Origin: Cloacibacterium normanense
GTDB lineage: Bacteria; Bacteroidota; Bacteroidia; Flavobacteriales; Weeksellaceae
NCBI RefSeq assembly: GCF_003860565.1
Contig: NZ_CP034157.1
Span: 1,364,001 to 1,428,000 of the forward strand
DNA length: 64,000 nucleotides
Direction of reading: 5' to 3'
Part shown: positions 7,794-18,024 of the stretch, in pieces
How the letters are laid out: each line of letters begins with the position of its first letter
How positions within the stretch are numbered: position 1 is the first letter of the stretch
Made by a program: the position numbers and the translations under genes
The notes under the pieces: generated by a model
What the model saw: only the letters and a program-made list of their open reading frames with translations
Databases searched by the model: none
What the model was told of the DNA's origin: nothing

Positions 7794-9728
7794 TTAAGCG
7801 TCAATATTTGCATAGATTGCATTCTTCTCGATGAATTCTCTTCTTGGTGGCACTTCGTCGCCCATTAACATAGAGAATACGTTATCTGCTTCTGCAAGGC
7901 TTTCTATGGTGACTTGTTTTAAGATTCTGTTTTCAGGATTTAAAGTCGTTTCCCATAACTGTTCTGGGTTCATTTCCCCAAGACCTTTATAACGCTGTAC
8001 TTCTACTCCTTTTCCATCTGGAGCCATTTCTAATGTTTTTGCTTCTCTTTCTTTCTCGTTGTAAGCATACATTTTCTTATTTCCTTTTTTCAATAAATAT
8101 AAAGGCGGTTGTGCAATGTAAATGTATCCTTGTTCAATGAGTTCTTTCATATATCTAAAGAAGAAGGTAAGAATCAACGTAGAAATGTGAGAACCATCAA
8201 TATCAGCATCGGTCATGATTACAATTTTGTGATATCTTAGTTTTGCCAAGTTCAAAGCTTTAGAATCTTCTTCAGTTCCTACAGAAACACCAAGAGCAGT
8301 ATAAATATTCTTGATTTCGTCATTATCATAAACTTTGTGAAGCATAGATTTTTCTACGTTCAAGATTTTACCTCTTAATGGAAGAATCGCTTGGAAATGT
8401 CTATCTCTACCTTGTTTAGCGGTTCCACCTGCAGAATCTCCCTCTACTAAGAATATTTCTGAAATTTCAGGATCTTTAGAAGAACAGTCAGATAATTTCC
8501 CTGGTAAACCAGAACCTCCCATTGGAGATTTTCTCTGAACCATTTCACGAGCTTTTTTCGCAGCTTGTCTTGCTTTTGCAGCTAGAACTACTTTTTGTAC
8601 GATTTGTTTCGCTTCATTAGGGTTTTCTTCTAAGAAATTAGTAAGCATTTCGCCTACAATTTTATCTACCGCACCAGAAACTTCTGAGTTTCCTAATTTT
8701 GTTTTGGTTTGCCCTTCAAACTGAGGCTCCATCACTTTTACAGAAATAATCGCTGTAAGACCTTCTCTAAAGTCATCACCCGTAATTTCTACTTTTTCTT
8801 TTGCAGGAAGACCTAGTTCATCAGCATATTTCTTTAAAGTTCTAGTAAGAGCTCTTCTGAAACCTGCTAAATGCGTTCCACCTTCGTGAGTATTGATATT
8901 ATTTACGTAAGAGTGTAAATTCTCGTTGAATGAAGTATTATAACGCATGGCTACTTCTACCGGAATATCATCACGCTCACCTTCCATGAAGATTACGTGT
9001 TCCATGATTGATTCACGGTTTCCATCAATGTAGGCAACAAATTCTTTTAGACCACCTTCTGAATGGAACGTTTCAGTTGGGAAACTTCCATCTTCATTTT
9101 TTCTTCTTTCGTCTGTTAAAGTAATGGTAATTCCTTTGTTTAGGAACGCCAATTCTCTTAATCTAGCAGCTAAAGTATCATAATTGTACACCAATTCTTG
9201 GAAAATGCTTCCATCTGGCTGAAAGAAAACTTCAGTTCCTGTAGAAGTAGAAGTTCCTATTTCTTGTACATCTGCTAATGCTTTTCCTTGAGAATATTTT
9301 TGTTGGTATAATTTTCCGTTTCTAGAAACAGTAGCGATAAGTGAAGTAGAAAGCGCGTTCACACAAGAAACTCCAACTCCGTGAAGACCACCAGAAACTT
9401 TGTAAGAATCTTTATCAAACTTACCACCTGCACCAATTTTGGTCATTACTACTTCTAGCGCAGATTTTTGTTCTTTTTGGTGAAAGTCTACAGGAATACC
9501 TCTACCATTATCTTTTACAGAAATTCCGTCTCCTTCGTGAATGGTTACTGCAATGGTATCACAATGACCAGCCAAAGCTTCGTCAATAGAGTTATCAACT
9601 ACCTCATAAACCAAGTGATGCAAACCTCTAACACCTACATCACCAATGTACATAGAAGGTCTAAGACGTACGTGTTCTATTCCTTCTAATGCCTGAATAC
9701 TGTCTGCTGTATATTGTTTTTGACTCAT
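7794..9728 (-). CDS. gyrB: DNA gyrase subunit B
   Basis: 644 residues, the usual length for flavobacterial GyrB (shorter than the 804 of E. coli, which has an insert). GyrB is the ATPase half of gyrase, which adds negative supercoils to DNA with GyrA. The GHKL ATPase domain shows EVVDNSIDEA with catalytic Glu42 and Asn46, DNGRGIPVD and the GGLHGVG loop; the transducer follows; the TOPRIM domain shows EGDSAGG near residue 429 and DADIDGSH; the C-terminal KGLGEM motif is present. The YKGLGEMNPEQLWETT segment favours GyrB over ParE. gyrA is not in the window. Stop is followed by a hairpin terminator. Confidence 0.97.
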   Translation of the reverse strand: MSQKQYTADSIQALEGIEHVRLRPSMYIGDVGVRGLHHLVYEVVDNSIDEALAGHCDTIAVTIHEGDGISVKDNGRGIPVDFHQKEQKSALEVVMTKIGAGGKFDKDSYKVSGGLHGVGVSCVNALSTSLIATVSRNGKLYQQKYSQGKALADVQEIGTSTSTGTEVFFQPDGSIFQELVYNYDTLAARLRELAFLNKGITITLTDERRKNEDGSFPTETFHSEGGLKEFVAYIDGNRESIMEHVIFMEGERDDIPVEVAMRYNTSFNENLHSYVNNINTHEGGTHLAGFRRALTRTLKKYADELGLPAKEKVEITGDDFREGLTAIISVKVMEPQFEGQTKTKLGNSEVSGAVDKIVGEMLTNFLEENPNEAKQIVQKVVLAAKARQAAKKAREMVQRKSPMGGSGLPGKLSDCSSKDPEISEIFLVEGDSAGGTAKQGRDRHFQAILPLRGKILNVEKSMLHKVYDNDEIKNIYTALGVSVGTEEDSKALNLAKLRYHKIVIMTDADIDGSHISTLILTFFFRYMKELIEQGYIYIAQPPLYLLKKGNKKMYAYNEKEREAKTLEMAPDGKGVEVQRYKGLGEMNPEQLWETTLNPENRILKQVTIESLAEADNVFSMLMGDEVPPRREFIEKNAIYANIDA

Positions 9729-9860
9729 AATAAATGCATTCTGCTTTCTGCTTTTGGCTTTCAGCGAGTTTATTTTATATAATTTTTGATTAAATTTTTG
9801 CTTTTTTCAAAGACTTACAAATATCGGAAAATTTAACGAGATACGAAAGTAAAACAAAAA

Positions 9861-9884
9861 GGAAGTTTTCCACAGAAAACCTCC
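9861..9884 (-). terminator. Terminator of gltD
   Basis: Arms of 10 bases (GGAGGTTTTC and GAAAACTTCC on the minus strand, one A/G mismatch; 4-base loop) followed by TTTTTG, 30 bases after the gltD stop. Confidence 0.65.
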
Positions 9885-9913
9885 CCTTAAAAAAATATAA
9901 TTTGATTTAGGAT

Positions 9914-11341
9914 TTAACTCAAAAATGCATCTACTTTTTCGGCGCATTGCAAACCTTCACTAATTGCCCAAACTACCAAAGATTGCCCTCTTCTTGCGTC
10001 TCCACAACTGAAAACTTTCTCTTGGTTGGTGGTATATTCTCCTTCTTTGCCTATTAAGTTTCCTCTTGGGTCTAGGTTTATTTCTAAATCTTCTACAATT
10101 CCTTTTTGTTCTACGTGCAAGAAACCCATTGCCAAAAATGCCAAATCACATTCTATGGTAAATTCTGTGCCTGGTTTTTCTGCAAATGTGGTGTATCTTT
10201 TCGTAACAGGATCTTTGCTCCACTCTATTTCTACGGCTTTTAAACCTTTTAGATTTCCTGCTTCGTCTTTTATAAATTCTTTGGCATTAATCGCCCATTT
10301 TCTGGTGCAACCTTCTTCGTGAGAAGTGGTGGTTTTCAGAATCATAGGATACATTGGCCAAGGCATTGTTTCGTCTCTTTGAGAAGGCGGAGTTGGCATA
10401 ATTTCTATTTGATGAACTTCTGTTGCACCTTGTCTATTGGCTGTACCGATACAATCTGAACCAGTATCTCCACCACCAATAACCAACACTTTTTTGCCTT
10501 TCGCATCTATATTATCTTCTGTAAAAGCAATATTGCTCACTTTTTTGTTGTTTTGACGAAGATATTCCATCGCAAAATAAACGCCTTTTGCATCACGATT
10601 TGGGATAGGTAAATTTCTAGGAACGGTAGAACCCATCGCTAAAACAATGGCGTGAAATTCTCTTTTGAGTTGCTCCGCAGAATAATCTTTGCCTACCAAA
10701 GTATTGGTTTTAAATTCAATTCCTTCTGCTTTCATTAAGTCGGCTCTTCTTTTTACCACAGATTTATCTAATTTAAAATCTGGAATCCCGAACCTCAACA
10801 AACCGCCAACTTCAGATTCTCTTTCAAAAACCGAAACAGAATGCCCTAATTGATTCAATTTTTCGGCTGCTGCTAAACCAGAAGGTCCAGAACCGATAAC
10901 CGCTACTTTTTTGCCCGTCCTTTTTAAAGGAAGCCTTGGTTTTACATAGCCTTTTTGATAAGCAATTTCGATAATATTTTTTTCTACTTCTTCTATGGTT
11001 ACTGGCAATTCATTGATTCCCAAAACGCAAGAACCTTCGCAAGGAGCCGGACAAATTCTGCCCGTAAATTCTGGAAAAGGATTGGTAGTGCTTAAAATAT
11101 CGTAGGCTTTTTTCCATTCTTCTTTATACACTGCATCATTAAATTCTGGAATTACATTCCCCAGCGGACAACCACTCATACAGAAAGGAATTCCGCAATT
11201 CATACATCTTGCAGCTTGCTTGTTCAATAGTTCTGATGATGGCAAATGCTGAAATTCTTTATAGTGCTGAACTCTATCTGCTACTGCATCTTTAGTTGGT
11301 AATTCTCTTTTATATAATAAAAAACCGTCTGTTTTTCCCAT
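9914..11341 (-). CDS. gltD: Glutamate synthase (NADPH) small subunit
   Basis: 475 residues from the ATG at 11341. GltD passes electrons from NADPH via FAD and iron-sulfur clusters to GltB. Visible: N-terminal cysteine motifs CMNCGIPFCMSGCPLGN and CPAPCEGSC for two [4Fe-4S] clusters, the FAD dinucleotide loop GSGPSGLAAAEKL, the NADPH loop GGGDTGSDCIG and the C-terminal GDARRGQSLVVWAI FAD region. The frame stays open for 47 more codons upstream to 11482, but that stretch encodes the tandem TTGGAAT repeat (11385-11477) and not GltD sequence; GltD homologues begin at or close to MGKTDGF. It lies downstream of gltB, on the same strand. Confidence 0.95.
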   Translation of the reverse strand: MGKTDGFLLYKRELPTKDAVADRVQHYKEFQHLPSSELLNKQAARCMNCGIPFCMSGCPLGNVIPEFNDAVYKEEWKKAYDILSTTNPFPEFTGRICPAPCEGSCVLGINELPVTIEEVEKNIIEIAYQKGYVKPRLPLKRTGKKVAVIGSGPSGLAAAEKLNQLGHSVSVFERESEVGGLLRFGIPDFKLDKSVVKRRADLMKAEGIEFKTNTLVGKDYSAEQLKREFHAIVLAMGSTVPRNLPIPNRDAKGVYFAMEYLRQNNKKVSNIAFTEDNIDAKGKKVLVIGGGDTGSDCIGTANRQGATEVHQIEIMPTPPSQRDETMPWPMYPMILKTTTSHEEGCTRKWAINAKEFIKDEAGNLKGLKAVEIEWSKDPVTKRYTTFAEKPGTEFTIECDLAFLAMGFLHVEQKGIVEDLEINLDPRGNLIGKEGEYTTNQEKVFSCGDARRGQSLVVWAISEGLQCAEKVDAFLS

Positions 11342-11384
11342 TTTTTTTAAATTTTTGTAATTCTGATGATTTGCATTAAATACT

Positions 11385-11477
11385 TTGGAATAAATTCCAA
11401 TGCTACGAAATCGTTCGTTTCTAATTTTCATTGGAATGAATTCCAATGCTACGAAATCGTTCGTTCCTACGGAACTC
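11385..11477. repeat. Tandem palindromic element between gltB and gltD
   Basis: Two direct copies with a 46-base period start at 11385 and 11431. Each opens with the palindrome TTGGAATnnATTCCAA and continues AATGCTACGAAATCGTTCGTT; the second copy goes on to CGTTCCTACGGAACTC, which contains the small hairpin GTTCC/GGAAC. A diverged copy lies at 57070-57115 and a 13-base fragment (AATGCTACGAAAT) lies at 16031-16043, upstream of gltB. No gene is encoded; the block creates the false N-terminal extension of gltD. Confidence 0.85.
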
Positions 11478-11524
11478 ATCAAACGATTTCAGACAATTTC
11501 AAACCCATTCAAACTTTATTAATT

Positions 11525-14500
11525 CTAAAATTCAACACCTTGTTTTTCCAACACTTTTTTGTAATCTCTAGGGAAAACTTTCACAAAATATTTTAAATTT
11601 TCTTCAAAATCTTGCAACAAATATTTTCCTAAATCACTATCAGTTTCCTTCACGTGTTCTTCCACTAGATTTTTGATGGTGTTTTTATCTTTTTCCGTCA
11701 AACCTTCTAAATCTGCCATATCAGGATTGAAATTTTGTTTCAACGTTTCGTTCACATCCCAAATGTAAGCGATTCCACCACTCATTCCAGCTCCGAAATT
11801 TTTACCAACTCCACCCAAAACTACCACAGTTCCACCAGTCATATATTCGCAACCGTGAGCTCCAACTCCTTCTACAACAGCAGTTGCACCAGAATTTCTT
11901 ACGCAGAAACGTTCTCCTGCCATTCCGTTGATGAAAACTTTTCCACTGGTTGCGCCATATAAAGCTACGTTACCAATAATGCTATTTTCATTGGCTTTGA
12001 AAGTAGAACTTCTATCAGGATGAACCACCAATTTACCACCAGAAAGTCCTTTTCCGAAATAATCGTTTCCGTCGCCTTCTAATTTCATCGTAATTCCTTT
12101 ATTGCAGAACGCCCCGAAACTTTGTCCGGCAGTTCCTTTGAAATTAAATCTCAAAGCATCTTCTGGCATTCCTTCAGATTTATAAATTTTGGTTAATTCG
12201 TGAGAAAGAATCGTCCCAACCGTTCTATCGGTATTGATGATATTGAATTCTGCTTCACATTTTCCGTTACTTTCGATGGCATTTTGAGCCGCTTCAATCA
12301 ACTTCCAAGACAATGAATCTACCAACTCGTCTTCTTGAGGTTCAGATTTCGTAAGAGGCAATTCTGTGTCCATTTTTTGTAAAAATGCACTTAAATCAAC
12401 GGTTTTAGCTTTCCAGAATTTTAAATCTTCTCTTTTGGTTAAACATTGGTATTGCCCTACCATTTCATCAACCGTTCTAAACCCTAAAGAAGCCATAATT
12501 TCTCTGGTTTCCGTTGCCAAAAACGTAAAATAATTCACCAAATGATCGGCATTTCCTGTGAATTTTTTTCTTAATTCACCGTTTTGTGTTGCGATACCAA
12601 CTGGACAGGTGTTTTCGTGGCATTTTCTCATCAAAATACAACCTTGAACAATGAGTGCAGAAGTGGCAATTCCCCATTCTTCAGCGCCCATTAAAGTTGC
12701 CATTACAATGTCTCTACCCGTTTTTATTTGTCCGTCAGTTTGTACGGTAACTCTTTGTCTTAATTTATGTTTAATTAAAGTTTGATGCGTTTCTACCAAA
12801 CCTAATTCCCAAGGTAAACCAGCGTGACGCACCGAACTTAACGGAGAAGCACCAGTTCCTCCATCATAACCAGAAATCAAAATATGGTCTGCTTTAGCTT
12901 TTGCAACACCAGCTGCAATGGTTCCCACTCCTGCTTTTGATACCAATTTTACAGAAATTCTAGCGTGTCTATTCGCATTTTTAAGATCGAAAATCAACTG
13001 TGCTAAATCTTCGATGGAATAAATATCGTGATGTGGCGGCGGAGAAATTAAACCAACTCCCGGTGTTGAGTGACGGGTTTTCCCAATCCAAGCATCAACT
13101 TTGTCGCCAGGCAACTGTCCGCCTTCTCCTGGTTTTGCACCTTGCGCCATTTTAATTTGAATTTCATCAGCTTCCGCTAAATATCTTGCTGTAACTCCAA
13201 ATCTTCCTGAAGCAACTTGTTTAATCGCCGAACGAAGATTTTCTCCTTTTTCGTTGAGTTGATAACGGATTTCGTCTTCGCCACCTTCTCCAGTGTTACT
13301 TTTTGCACCAATTCTATTCATTGCAATCGCTAAAGTAGAATGCGCTTCGTAAGAAATGGAACCGAAAGACATTGCACCGCTCGCAAAACGTTTCAAAATA
13401 TTTTCTACAGGTTCTACTTCTTCAATTGGGATAGCAGGTCTATCGTTTTTAAATTCTAATAAACTTCTAAGAGTTGCTGCATTATTGGTTAAATTATTGG
13501 CAGCTCTTGAATATTTTTTGAAGGTTTCGTAATCGTTATTTCTTGTGGCTTTTTGTAATAAGTCAACGGTTTGAGGATTGTACATATGGTACTCTCCTTT
13601 TCTTTTCCATTGATAAACACCGCCTTCATTTAAGACAGGTTGTTCAAATTTAGGAGCATAAGCATCAAAATGTTTTACCAAAGCTTCTTCTGCTAAATCA
13701 TCGAAACCAAGTCCTTCAATTCTAGAAATTGCGCCAGTAAAACAAGTATTTACCACTAATTTATTTAAACCAATAATTTCAAAAATCTGCGCTCCTTGAT
13801 AAGACATCAACGTTGAAATTCCCATTTTTGAGAAAATTTTCAGCAAGCCATCGCCAACAGATTTAATATAATTTTTCTTTGCTTTTGGATAATCTTCGCC
13901 TTTAATTTCGCCAGAATTCACCATTTCTCTGATGGTAGCCAAAGCCAAATAAGGATTAATTGCAGTTGCACCAAAACCGAGCAAAGTTGCAAAATGATGA
14001 ACTTCCCATGCATCGCCCACTTCTACCACCAAGCCAACTTTTCTACGAACTCCCATTCTTATTAAATGATGATGAACCGCAGAACAAGCCAATAAACTTG
14101 GGATTGCAGCGTGATTAGAATCTATGGCTCTATCTGAAAGAATGATCACATCAAAACCATCTTGCACTGCATCCATCGCATATCTACAGAGTCTGTCGAT
14201 ACCTTTTTTCAAACTTCCTGGTTTTCCGTCTGCTTTAAAATAGGTTTGTAAAGTTTTCGCTTGAAAATCTCCTGTATCAATACTTCTTAATTTTTCTAAC
14301 TGAAGATTGTCTAAAATTGGATTATCTAACGTTACACTGTGTGCAAATTTTTTGTCACCCGTTAATAAATTTCCGTTTCCACCGATAATGGTGGTTAGAG
14401 ACATAACCAATCTTTCACGAATTGGGTCGATTGGCGGATTGGTAACTTGTGCAAATAATTGTTTGAAATAAGAACTTAAATGTTGTGGTTTTTCGCTTAA

Positions 14501-16018
14501 AACTGCAATTGGAGAATCAAATCCCATAGAACCGATTGGTTCTTTGCCAGACTCTGCCATTACTTTGATTACTTTTTCTATATCTTCTCTAGAATATCCG
14601 AACGCTTTTTGGAATTTAAGAACATCTTGCCCTTGAATTCTGGTAAATCTCATTCTTGGTTCAGGAAGCTCATCTAATTTAATTTGCTTTTCTTCTAACC
14701 ATTGTTGATACGGTTGAGAAGTACAAATTTCTTTTTTCAGCTCATCATCATTAATGATTCTTCCTTTATTTAAATCAACCAAAAACATTTTCCCAGGCTG
14801 CAATCTACCTCTTCTTATGACTTTTGCAGGATCTACAGGAAGCGCACCAGATTCTGAAGCCATCACAATGGTATCATCACTTGTTACGCAATATCTAGAA
14901 GGACGAAGTCCATTTCTATCAAGAGTTGCCCCAATTACTTTTCCGTCTGTGAAAGAGATAGAAGCTGGGCCGTCCCAAGGTTCCATCACACAAGCGTGAA
15001 AAGCGTAGAAATATTTTTTATAATCCTCCATATGCTTGTCTCCGTCCCAAGCTTCAGGAATGAGCATCATCATTACGTGTGGTAAACTTCTACCAGAATG
15101 CACCAACAATTCTACCATATTATCTAAATATGATGAATCTGATTGATTGGGTTTGGTTAAAGGCAAAAGCATATCCATTTCTTGTTGAGTGAAATATGGA
15201 CTTTCTAGATTTTTTTCGCCTGAACGAAGCCAGTTTAAATTTCCTTGAACGGTATTAATTTCGCCATTATGTGCTAAAAAACGGAACGGTTGTGCTAAAT
15301 TCCAATTCGGGTTGGTGTTTGTAGCAAACCTAGAGTGTATCATTCCGAAAGCGGAAGTGAGTTTAGGATCTGTTAAATCTTTGAAATAATTTCTAATTTG
15401 TACACTTCGCAACTGTCCTTTATAGATTAATTTTCTACAAGACATAGAAGCTACATAGAAACCAATTGGGTCGTTTTGGGTAATATTGGCAATTTGGTGA
15501 GAAATATAATTTCTAAAAATAAACAATTTTCTCTCAAAATCATCATCTGAAGTTACATCAAATGGTTTTTCAATGAAAATCATTTCCATTACTGGTTCTA
15601 CAGATTTCGCTGTTTCACCAATCTCGAAATTATTAACAGGCACAGAACGATAACCTAAAATCTTATAATTGAGTTTTTCCGCGGAATTATAAATAACTCT
15701 TTTGCATTCATCTCTTAGCGCATCATCTTTAGGAAAAAACAACATCCCTAGTCCATAATCACCTACATCTGGCAAATAAAAACCATTCTCTAGCGCTTTC
15801 TCATAAAGAAACTCGTGCGGAATCTGAATTTGAATTCCCGCACCATCACCAGTACTCTTCTCATAACCTGTTGCTCCTCTGTGCTCCATGTTTTCTAACA
15901 TGGTAATAGCATCAGAAACAATCTTATGGCTCTTCACTCCTTTTAAATTGGCCACAAAACCAACTCCACATGAATCAAAATCAAACTGTGGTAAATATAA
16001 TCCGTTTTTCATCCCCAT
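11525..16018 (-). CDS. gltB: Glutamate synthase (NADPH) large subunit
   Basis: 1497 residues, standard for GltB. It hydrolyses glutamine and transfers the ammonia through an internal tunnel to 2-oxoglutarate on FMN. A 16-residue propeptide precedes the nucleophile Cys17 (CGVGF), exposed by self-cleavage. After the Ntn-amidotransferase domain come the central domain, the FMN synthase domain (PGEGGQLPG, SPPPHHDIYSIEDLAQLI, GYDGGTGASP), the [3Fe-4S] cluster motif CILMRKCHENTC, and the C-terminal glycine-rich beta helix (GGTVVVLGGVGKNFGAGMSGG). gltD follows ~180 bases downstream, so the two subunits are made together. A second in-frame ATG at 16012 is an alternative start. Confidence 0.97.
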   Translation of the reverse strand: MGMKNGLYLPQFDFDSCGVGFVANLKGVKSHKIVSDAITMLENMEHRGATGYEKSTGDGAGIQIQIPHEFLYEKALENGFYLPDVGDYGLGMLFFPKDDALRDECKRVIYNSAEKLNYKILGYRSVPVNNFEIGETAKSVEPVMEMIFIEKPFDVTSDDDFERKLFIFRNYISHQIANITQNDPIGFYVASMSCRKLIYKGQLRSVQIRNYFKDLTDPKLTSAFGMIHSRFATNTNPNWNLAQPFRFLAHNGEINTVQGNLNWLRSGEKNLESPYFTQQEMDMLLPLTKPNQSDSSYLDNMVELLVHSGRSLPHVMMMLIPEAWDGDKHMEDYKKYFYAFHACVMEPWDGPASISFTDGKVIGATLDRNGLRPSRYCVTSDDTIVMASESGALPVDPAKVIRRGRLQPGKMFLVDLNKGRIINDDELKKEICTSQPYQQWLEEKQIKLDELPEPRMRFTRIQGQDVLKFQKAFGYSREDIEKVIKVMAESGKEPIGSMGFDSPIAVLSEKPQHLSSYFKQLFAQVTNPPIDPIRERLVMSLTTIIGGNGNLLTGDKKFAHSVTLDNPILDNLQLEKLRSIDTGDFQAKTLQTYFKADGKPGSLKKGIDRLCRYAMDAVQDGFDVIILSDRAIDSNHAAIPSLLACSAVHHHLIRMGVRRKVGLVVEVGDAWEVHHFATLLGFGATAINPYLALATIREMVNSGEIKGEDYPKAKKNYIKSVGDGLLKIFSKMGISTLMSYQGAQIFEIIGLNKLVVNTCFTGAISRIEGLGFDDLAEEALVKHFDAYAPKFEQPVLNEGGVYQWKRKGEYHMYNPQTVDLLQKATRNNDYETFKKYSRAANNLTNNAATLRSLLEFKNDRPAIPIEEVEPVENILKRFASGAMSFGSISYEAHSTLAIAMNRIGAKSNTGEGGEDEIRYQLNEKGENLRSAIKQVASGRFGVTARYLAEADEIQIKMAQGAKPGEGGQLPGDKVDAWIGKTRHSTPGVGLISPPPHHDIYSIEDLAQLIFDLKNANRHARISVKLVSKAGVGTIAAGVAKAKADHILISGYDGGTGASPLSSVRHAGLPWELGLVETHQTLIKHKLRQRVTVQTDGQIKTGRDIVMATLMGAEEWGIATSALIVQGCILMRKCHENTCPVGIATQNGELRKKFTGNADHLVNYFTFLATETREIMASLGFRTVDEMVGQYQCLTKREDLKFWKAKTVDLSAFLQKMDTELPLTKSEPQEDELVDSLSWKLIEAAQNAIESNGKCEAEFNIINTDRTVGTILSHELTKIYKSEGMPEDALRFNFKGTAGQSFGAFCNKGITMKLEGDGNDYFGKGLSGGKLVVHPDRSSTFKANENSIIGNVALYGATSGKVFINGMAGERFCVRNSGATAVVEGVGAHGCEYMTGGTVVVLGGVGKNFGAGMSGGIAYIWDVNETLKQNFNPDMADLEGLTEKDKNTIKNLVEEHVKETDSDLGKYLLQDFEENLKYFVKVFPRDYKKVLEKQGVEF

Positions 16019-16167
16019 TAAATTTTAGGCAATGCTACGAAATACATATTATAATTCATAGCAATTATTTTAATTTGCGAATATTTTAAATAAATATTTC
16101 TATTTTAATTAAATAAATTAACATTATTACAGTTAATATTTTTAACTTGATAAAAATAATTTATCTA

Positions 16168-16175
16168 CAAATATA
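16168..16175 (-). promoter_or_regulatory. Candidate -7 box for gltB
   Basis: Minus-strand TATATTTG, the only full TAnnTTTG match between lysS and gltB; it would give a leader of about 140 bases. No convincing -33 TTG at the right spacing, so confidence is low. The 222-base gap otherwise holds the lysS terminator and a 13-base fragment of the TTGGAAT-type repeat. Confidence 0.3.
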
Positions 16176-16190
16176 GCAAGTTTAAATAAA

Positions 16191-16217
16191 AAAAGCACTC
16201 CAATTCGGAATGCTTTT
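16191..16217 (-). terminator. Terminator of lysS
   Basis: 11-base arms (AAAAGCATTCC/GGAGTGCTTTT on the minus strand, one G-U pair) with a 5-base loop, ending in a T-run, 23 bases after the lysS stop. Confidence 0.8.
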
Positions 16218-16240
16218 AGATTTTTTTTATTGATTTGATA

Positions 16241-17938
16241 TTAAATTAATATGATCATCAATTTTTCGTCAATTTTTTCTACCTTGATTAAATTATTCTT
16301 CGTTAAATTTTTTGTGGCTTTATCCCATTTTTTTCCTGATAATTGAGATTTTTCTTTAACTATTGACAAATCCATTGCTTCTGATTGCGAATTCAATATT
16401 TCTAAAATCACTTTTTCGTCTTCTCCTAATTCTATAACTGTCACTTTTTTCTCTGGTCTCATTTGTGGGAAAAACAATACTTCTTGAATAGAAGCATTAT
16501 TGGTAAGGAACATAATGAGTCTATCCATTCCAATTCCTAAACCAGAAGTTGGCGGCATACCATATTCTAACGCTCTTAAGAAATCTTGGTCTATGAACAT
16601 TGCCTCGTCATCACCACGCTCAGAAAGCGCCATTTGAGACTCGAAACGTTCTCTTTGGTCAATTGGATCGTTCAACTCTGAATATGCATTGGCAATTTCT
16701 TTACCACAAACCATTAATTCAAAACGTTCGGTAAGACCTTCTTTGCTTCTGTGTTTTTTGGTTAAAGGCGACATTTCGATTGGATAATCGGTAATGAAAG
16801 TCGGCTGAATGAAGTTTCCTTCGCATTTTTCTCCAAAAATTTCATCAATTAATTTTCCTTTCCCCATCGTTTCATCTACTTCAATCCCGATAGATTTTGC
16901 AAAATCGCGCAATTCATCTTCAGTTTTTCCAGTGATATCAAAACCTGTGAATTTCTGAATCGCTTCCGTCATCGAAACTCTAGGATAAGGAGCTTTCCAG
17001 TTGATGGTATGTTCACCAAACTGAGATTCTGGAGTTCCGTTAACTGAAATCGCACAAAATTCTAACAATTTCTCAGTGAAATCCATCATCCAGTTGTAAT
17101 CTTTGTACGCCACATAAATTTCCATCGCAGTAAACTCTGGATTGTGGGTTCTATCCATTCCTTCGTTACGGAAATTTTTAGAAAATTCGTAAACACCATC
17201 AAAACCACCAACAATTAATCTTTTTAGATACAATTCGTTCGCAATTCTCATATATAAAGGAATATCAAGAGCGTTATGATGTGTAATGAAAGGTCTAGCA
17301 GCAGCACCACCAGGAATGGCTTGTAAAATTGGCGTTTCTACCTCAAAATAACCTGCATCATTAAAGAACGTTCTCATCGCATTGAACAATTTTGTTCTTT
17401 TTACAAAAATTTCTTTTACGTGAGGATTTACGGTTAAATCAACATAACGTTGTCTGTATCTTAATTCAGGATCATTGAAAGCATCGTGAACTACTCCATT
17501 TTCATCAGTTTTAGCTAAAGGAAGCGGACGAAGAGCTTTGGTTAACAATTTGAAATTCTTCACCATCACTGTCATTTCTCCCACTTGCGTTTTAAACAAC
17601 TCTCCTTCTATACCAATAATATCACCAATATCTAAAAGATGTTTATAGACTTCATTATAAAGCGTTTTATCTTCGCCAGTACAGATTTCATCACGATTAA
17701 AATACACCTGAATTCTACCTTCAGAATCTTGTAATTCTGCGAAAGAAGCCTTCCCTTGAATTCTTCTAGACATTAATCTACCTGCGATTTTCACTGCTTT
17801 TCCTTCAGCAAAATCGTTCTTGATAGACTTGGTAGTATCCGTAATTTTATATTCATCTGCTGGGAATGCGTTTATTCCCATTTCGGTCAGTTTCTGTAAT
17901 TTCTCTCTTCTGATGATTTCCTGTTCTGATAAAGACAT
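16241..17938 (-). CDS. lysS: Lysyl-tRNA synthetase (class II)
   Basis: 565 residues. It charges tRNA-Lys with lysine. The N-terminal OB-fold anticodon domain (GRLMSRRIQGKASFAELQD) is followed by the class II core with motif 2 (FRNEGMDRTHNPEFT) and motif 3 (GLGIGMDRLIMFLT). It is about 60 residues longer than E. coli LysS: after the FFPQMRPEK end of the core there is a C-terminal extension (residues ~500-565, beginning VTVIELGEDEKVI) that looks helical and winged-helix-like; such tails are common in Bacteroidota LysS and their role is not known. A TATTTTTG box lies 24 bases upstream of the ATG. Confidence 0.96.
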   Translation of the reverse strand: MSLSEQEIIRREKLQKLTEMGINAFPADEYKITDTTKSIKNDFAEGKAVKIAGRLMSRRIQGKASFAELQDSEGRIQVYFNRDEICTGEDKTLYNEVYKHLLDIGDIIGIEGELFKTQVGEMTVMVKNFKLLTKALRPLPLAKTDENGVVHDAFNDPELRYRQRYVDLTVNPHVKEIFVKRTKLFNAMRTFFNDAGYFEVETPILQAIPGGAAARPFITHHNALDIPLYMRIANELYLKRLIVGGFDGVYEFSKNFRNEGMDRTHNPEFTAMEIYVAYKDYNWMMDFTEKLLEFCAISVNGTPESQFGEHTINWKAPYPRVSMTEAIQKFTGFDITGKTEDELRDFAKSIGIEVDETMGKGKLIDEIFGEKCEGNFIQPTFITDYPIEMSPLTKKHRSKEGLTERFELMVCGKEIANAYSELNDPIDQRERFESQMALSERGDDEAMFIDQDFLRALEYGMPPTSGLGIGMDRLIMFLTNNASIQEVLFFPQMRPEKKVTVIELGEDEKVILEILNSQSEAMDLSIVKEKSQLSGKKWDKATKNLTKNNLIKVEKIDEKLMIILI

Positions 17939-17961
17939 TGTTTTTCAATTTTTTGGAATTG

Positions 17962-17969
17962 CAAAAATA
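17962..17969 (-). promoter_or_regulatory. -7 box for lysS
   Basis: Minus-strand TATTTTTG, a full TAnnTTTG match, 24 bases before the lysS ATG. Confidence 0.5.
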
Positions 17970-18024
17970 AGGATTTTTTTACGAATTTTTAAATTTCTTA
18001 AAAATTAGCTTGGTCAAGAAAAAA

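Noticed and set aside
11342-11482. 47-codon N-terminal extension of GltD
   Set aside because: It encodes the tandem palindromic repeat and a spacer; GltD homology starts at the ATG at 11341.
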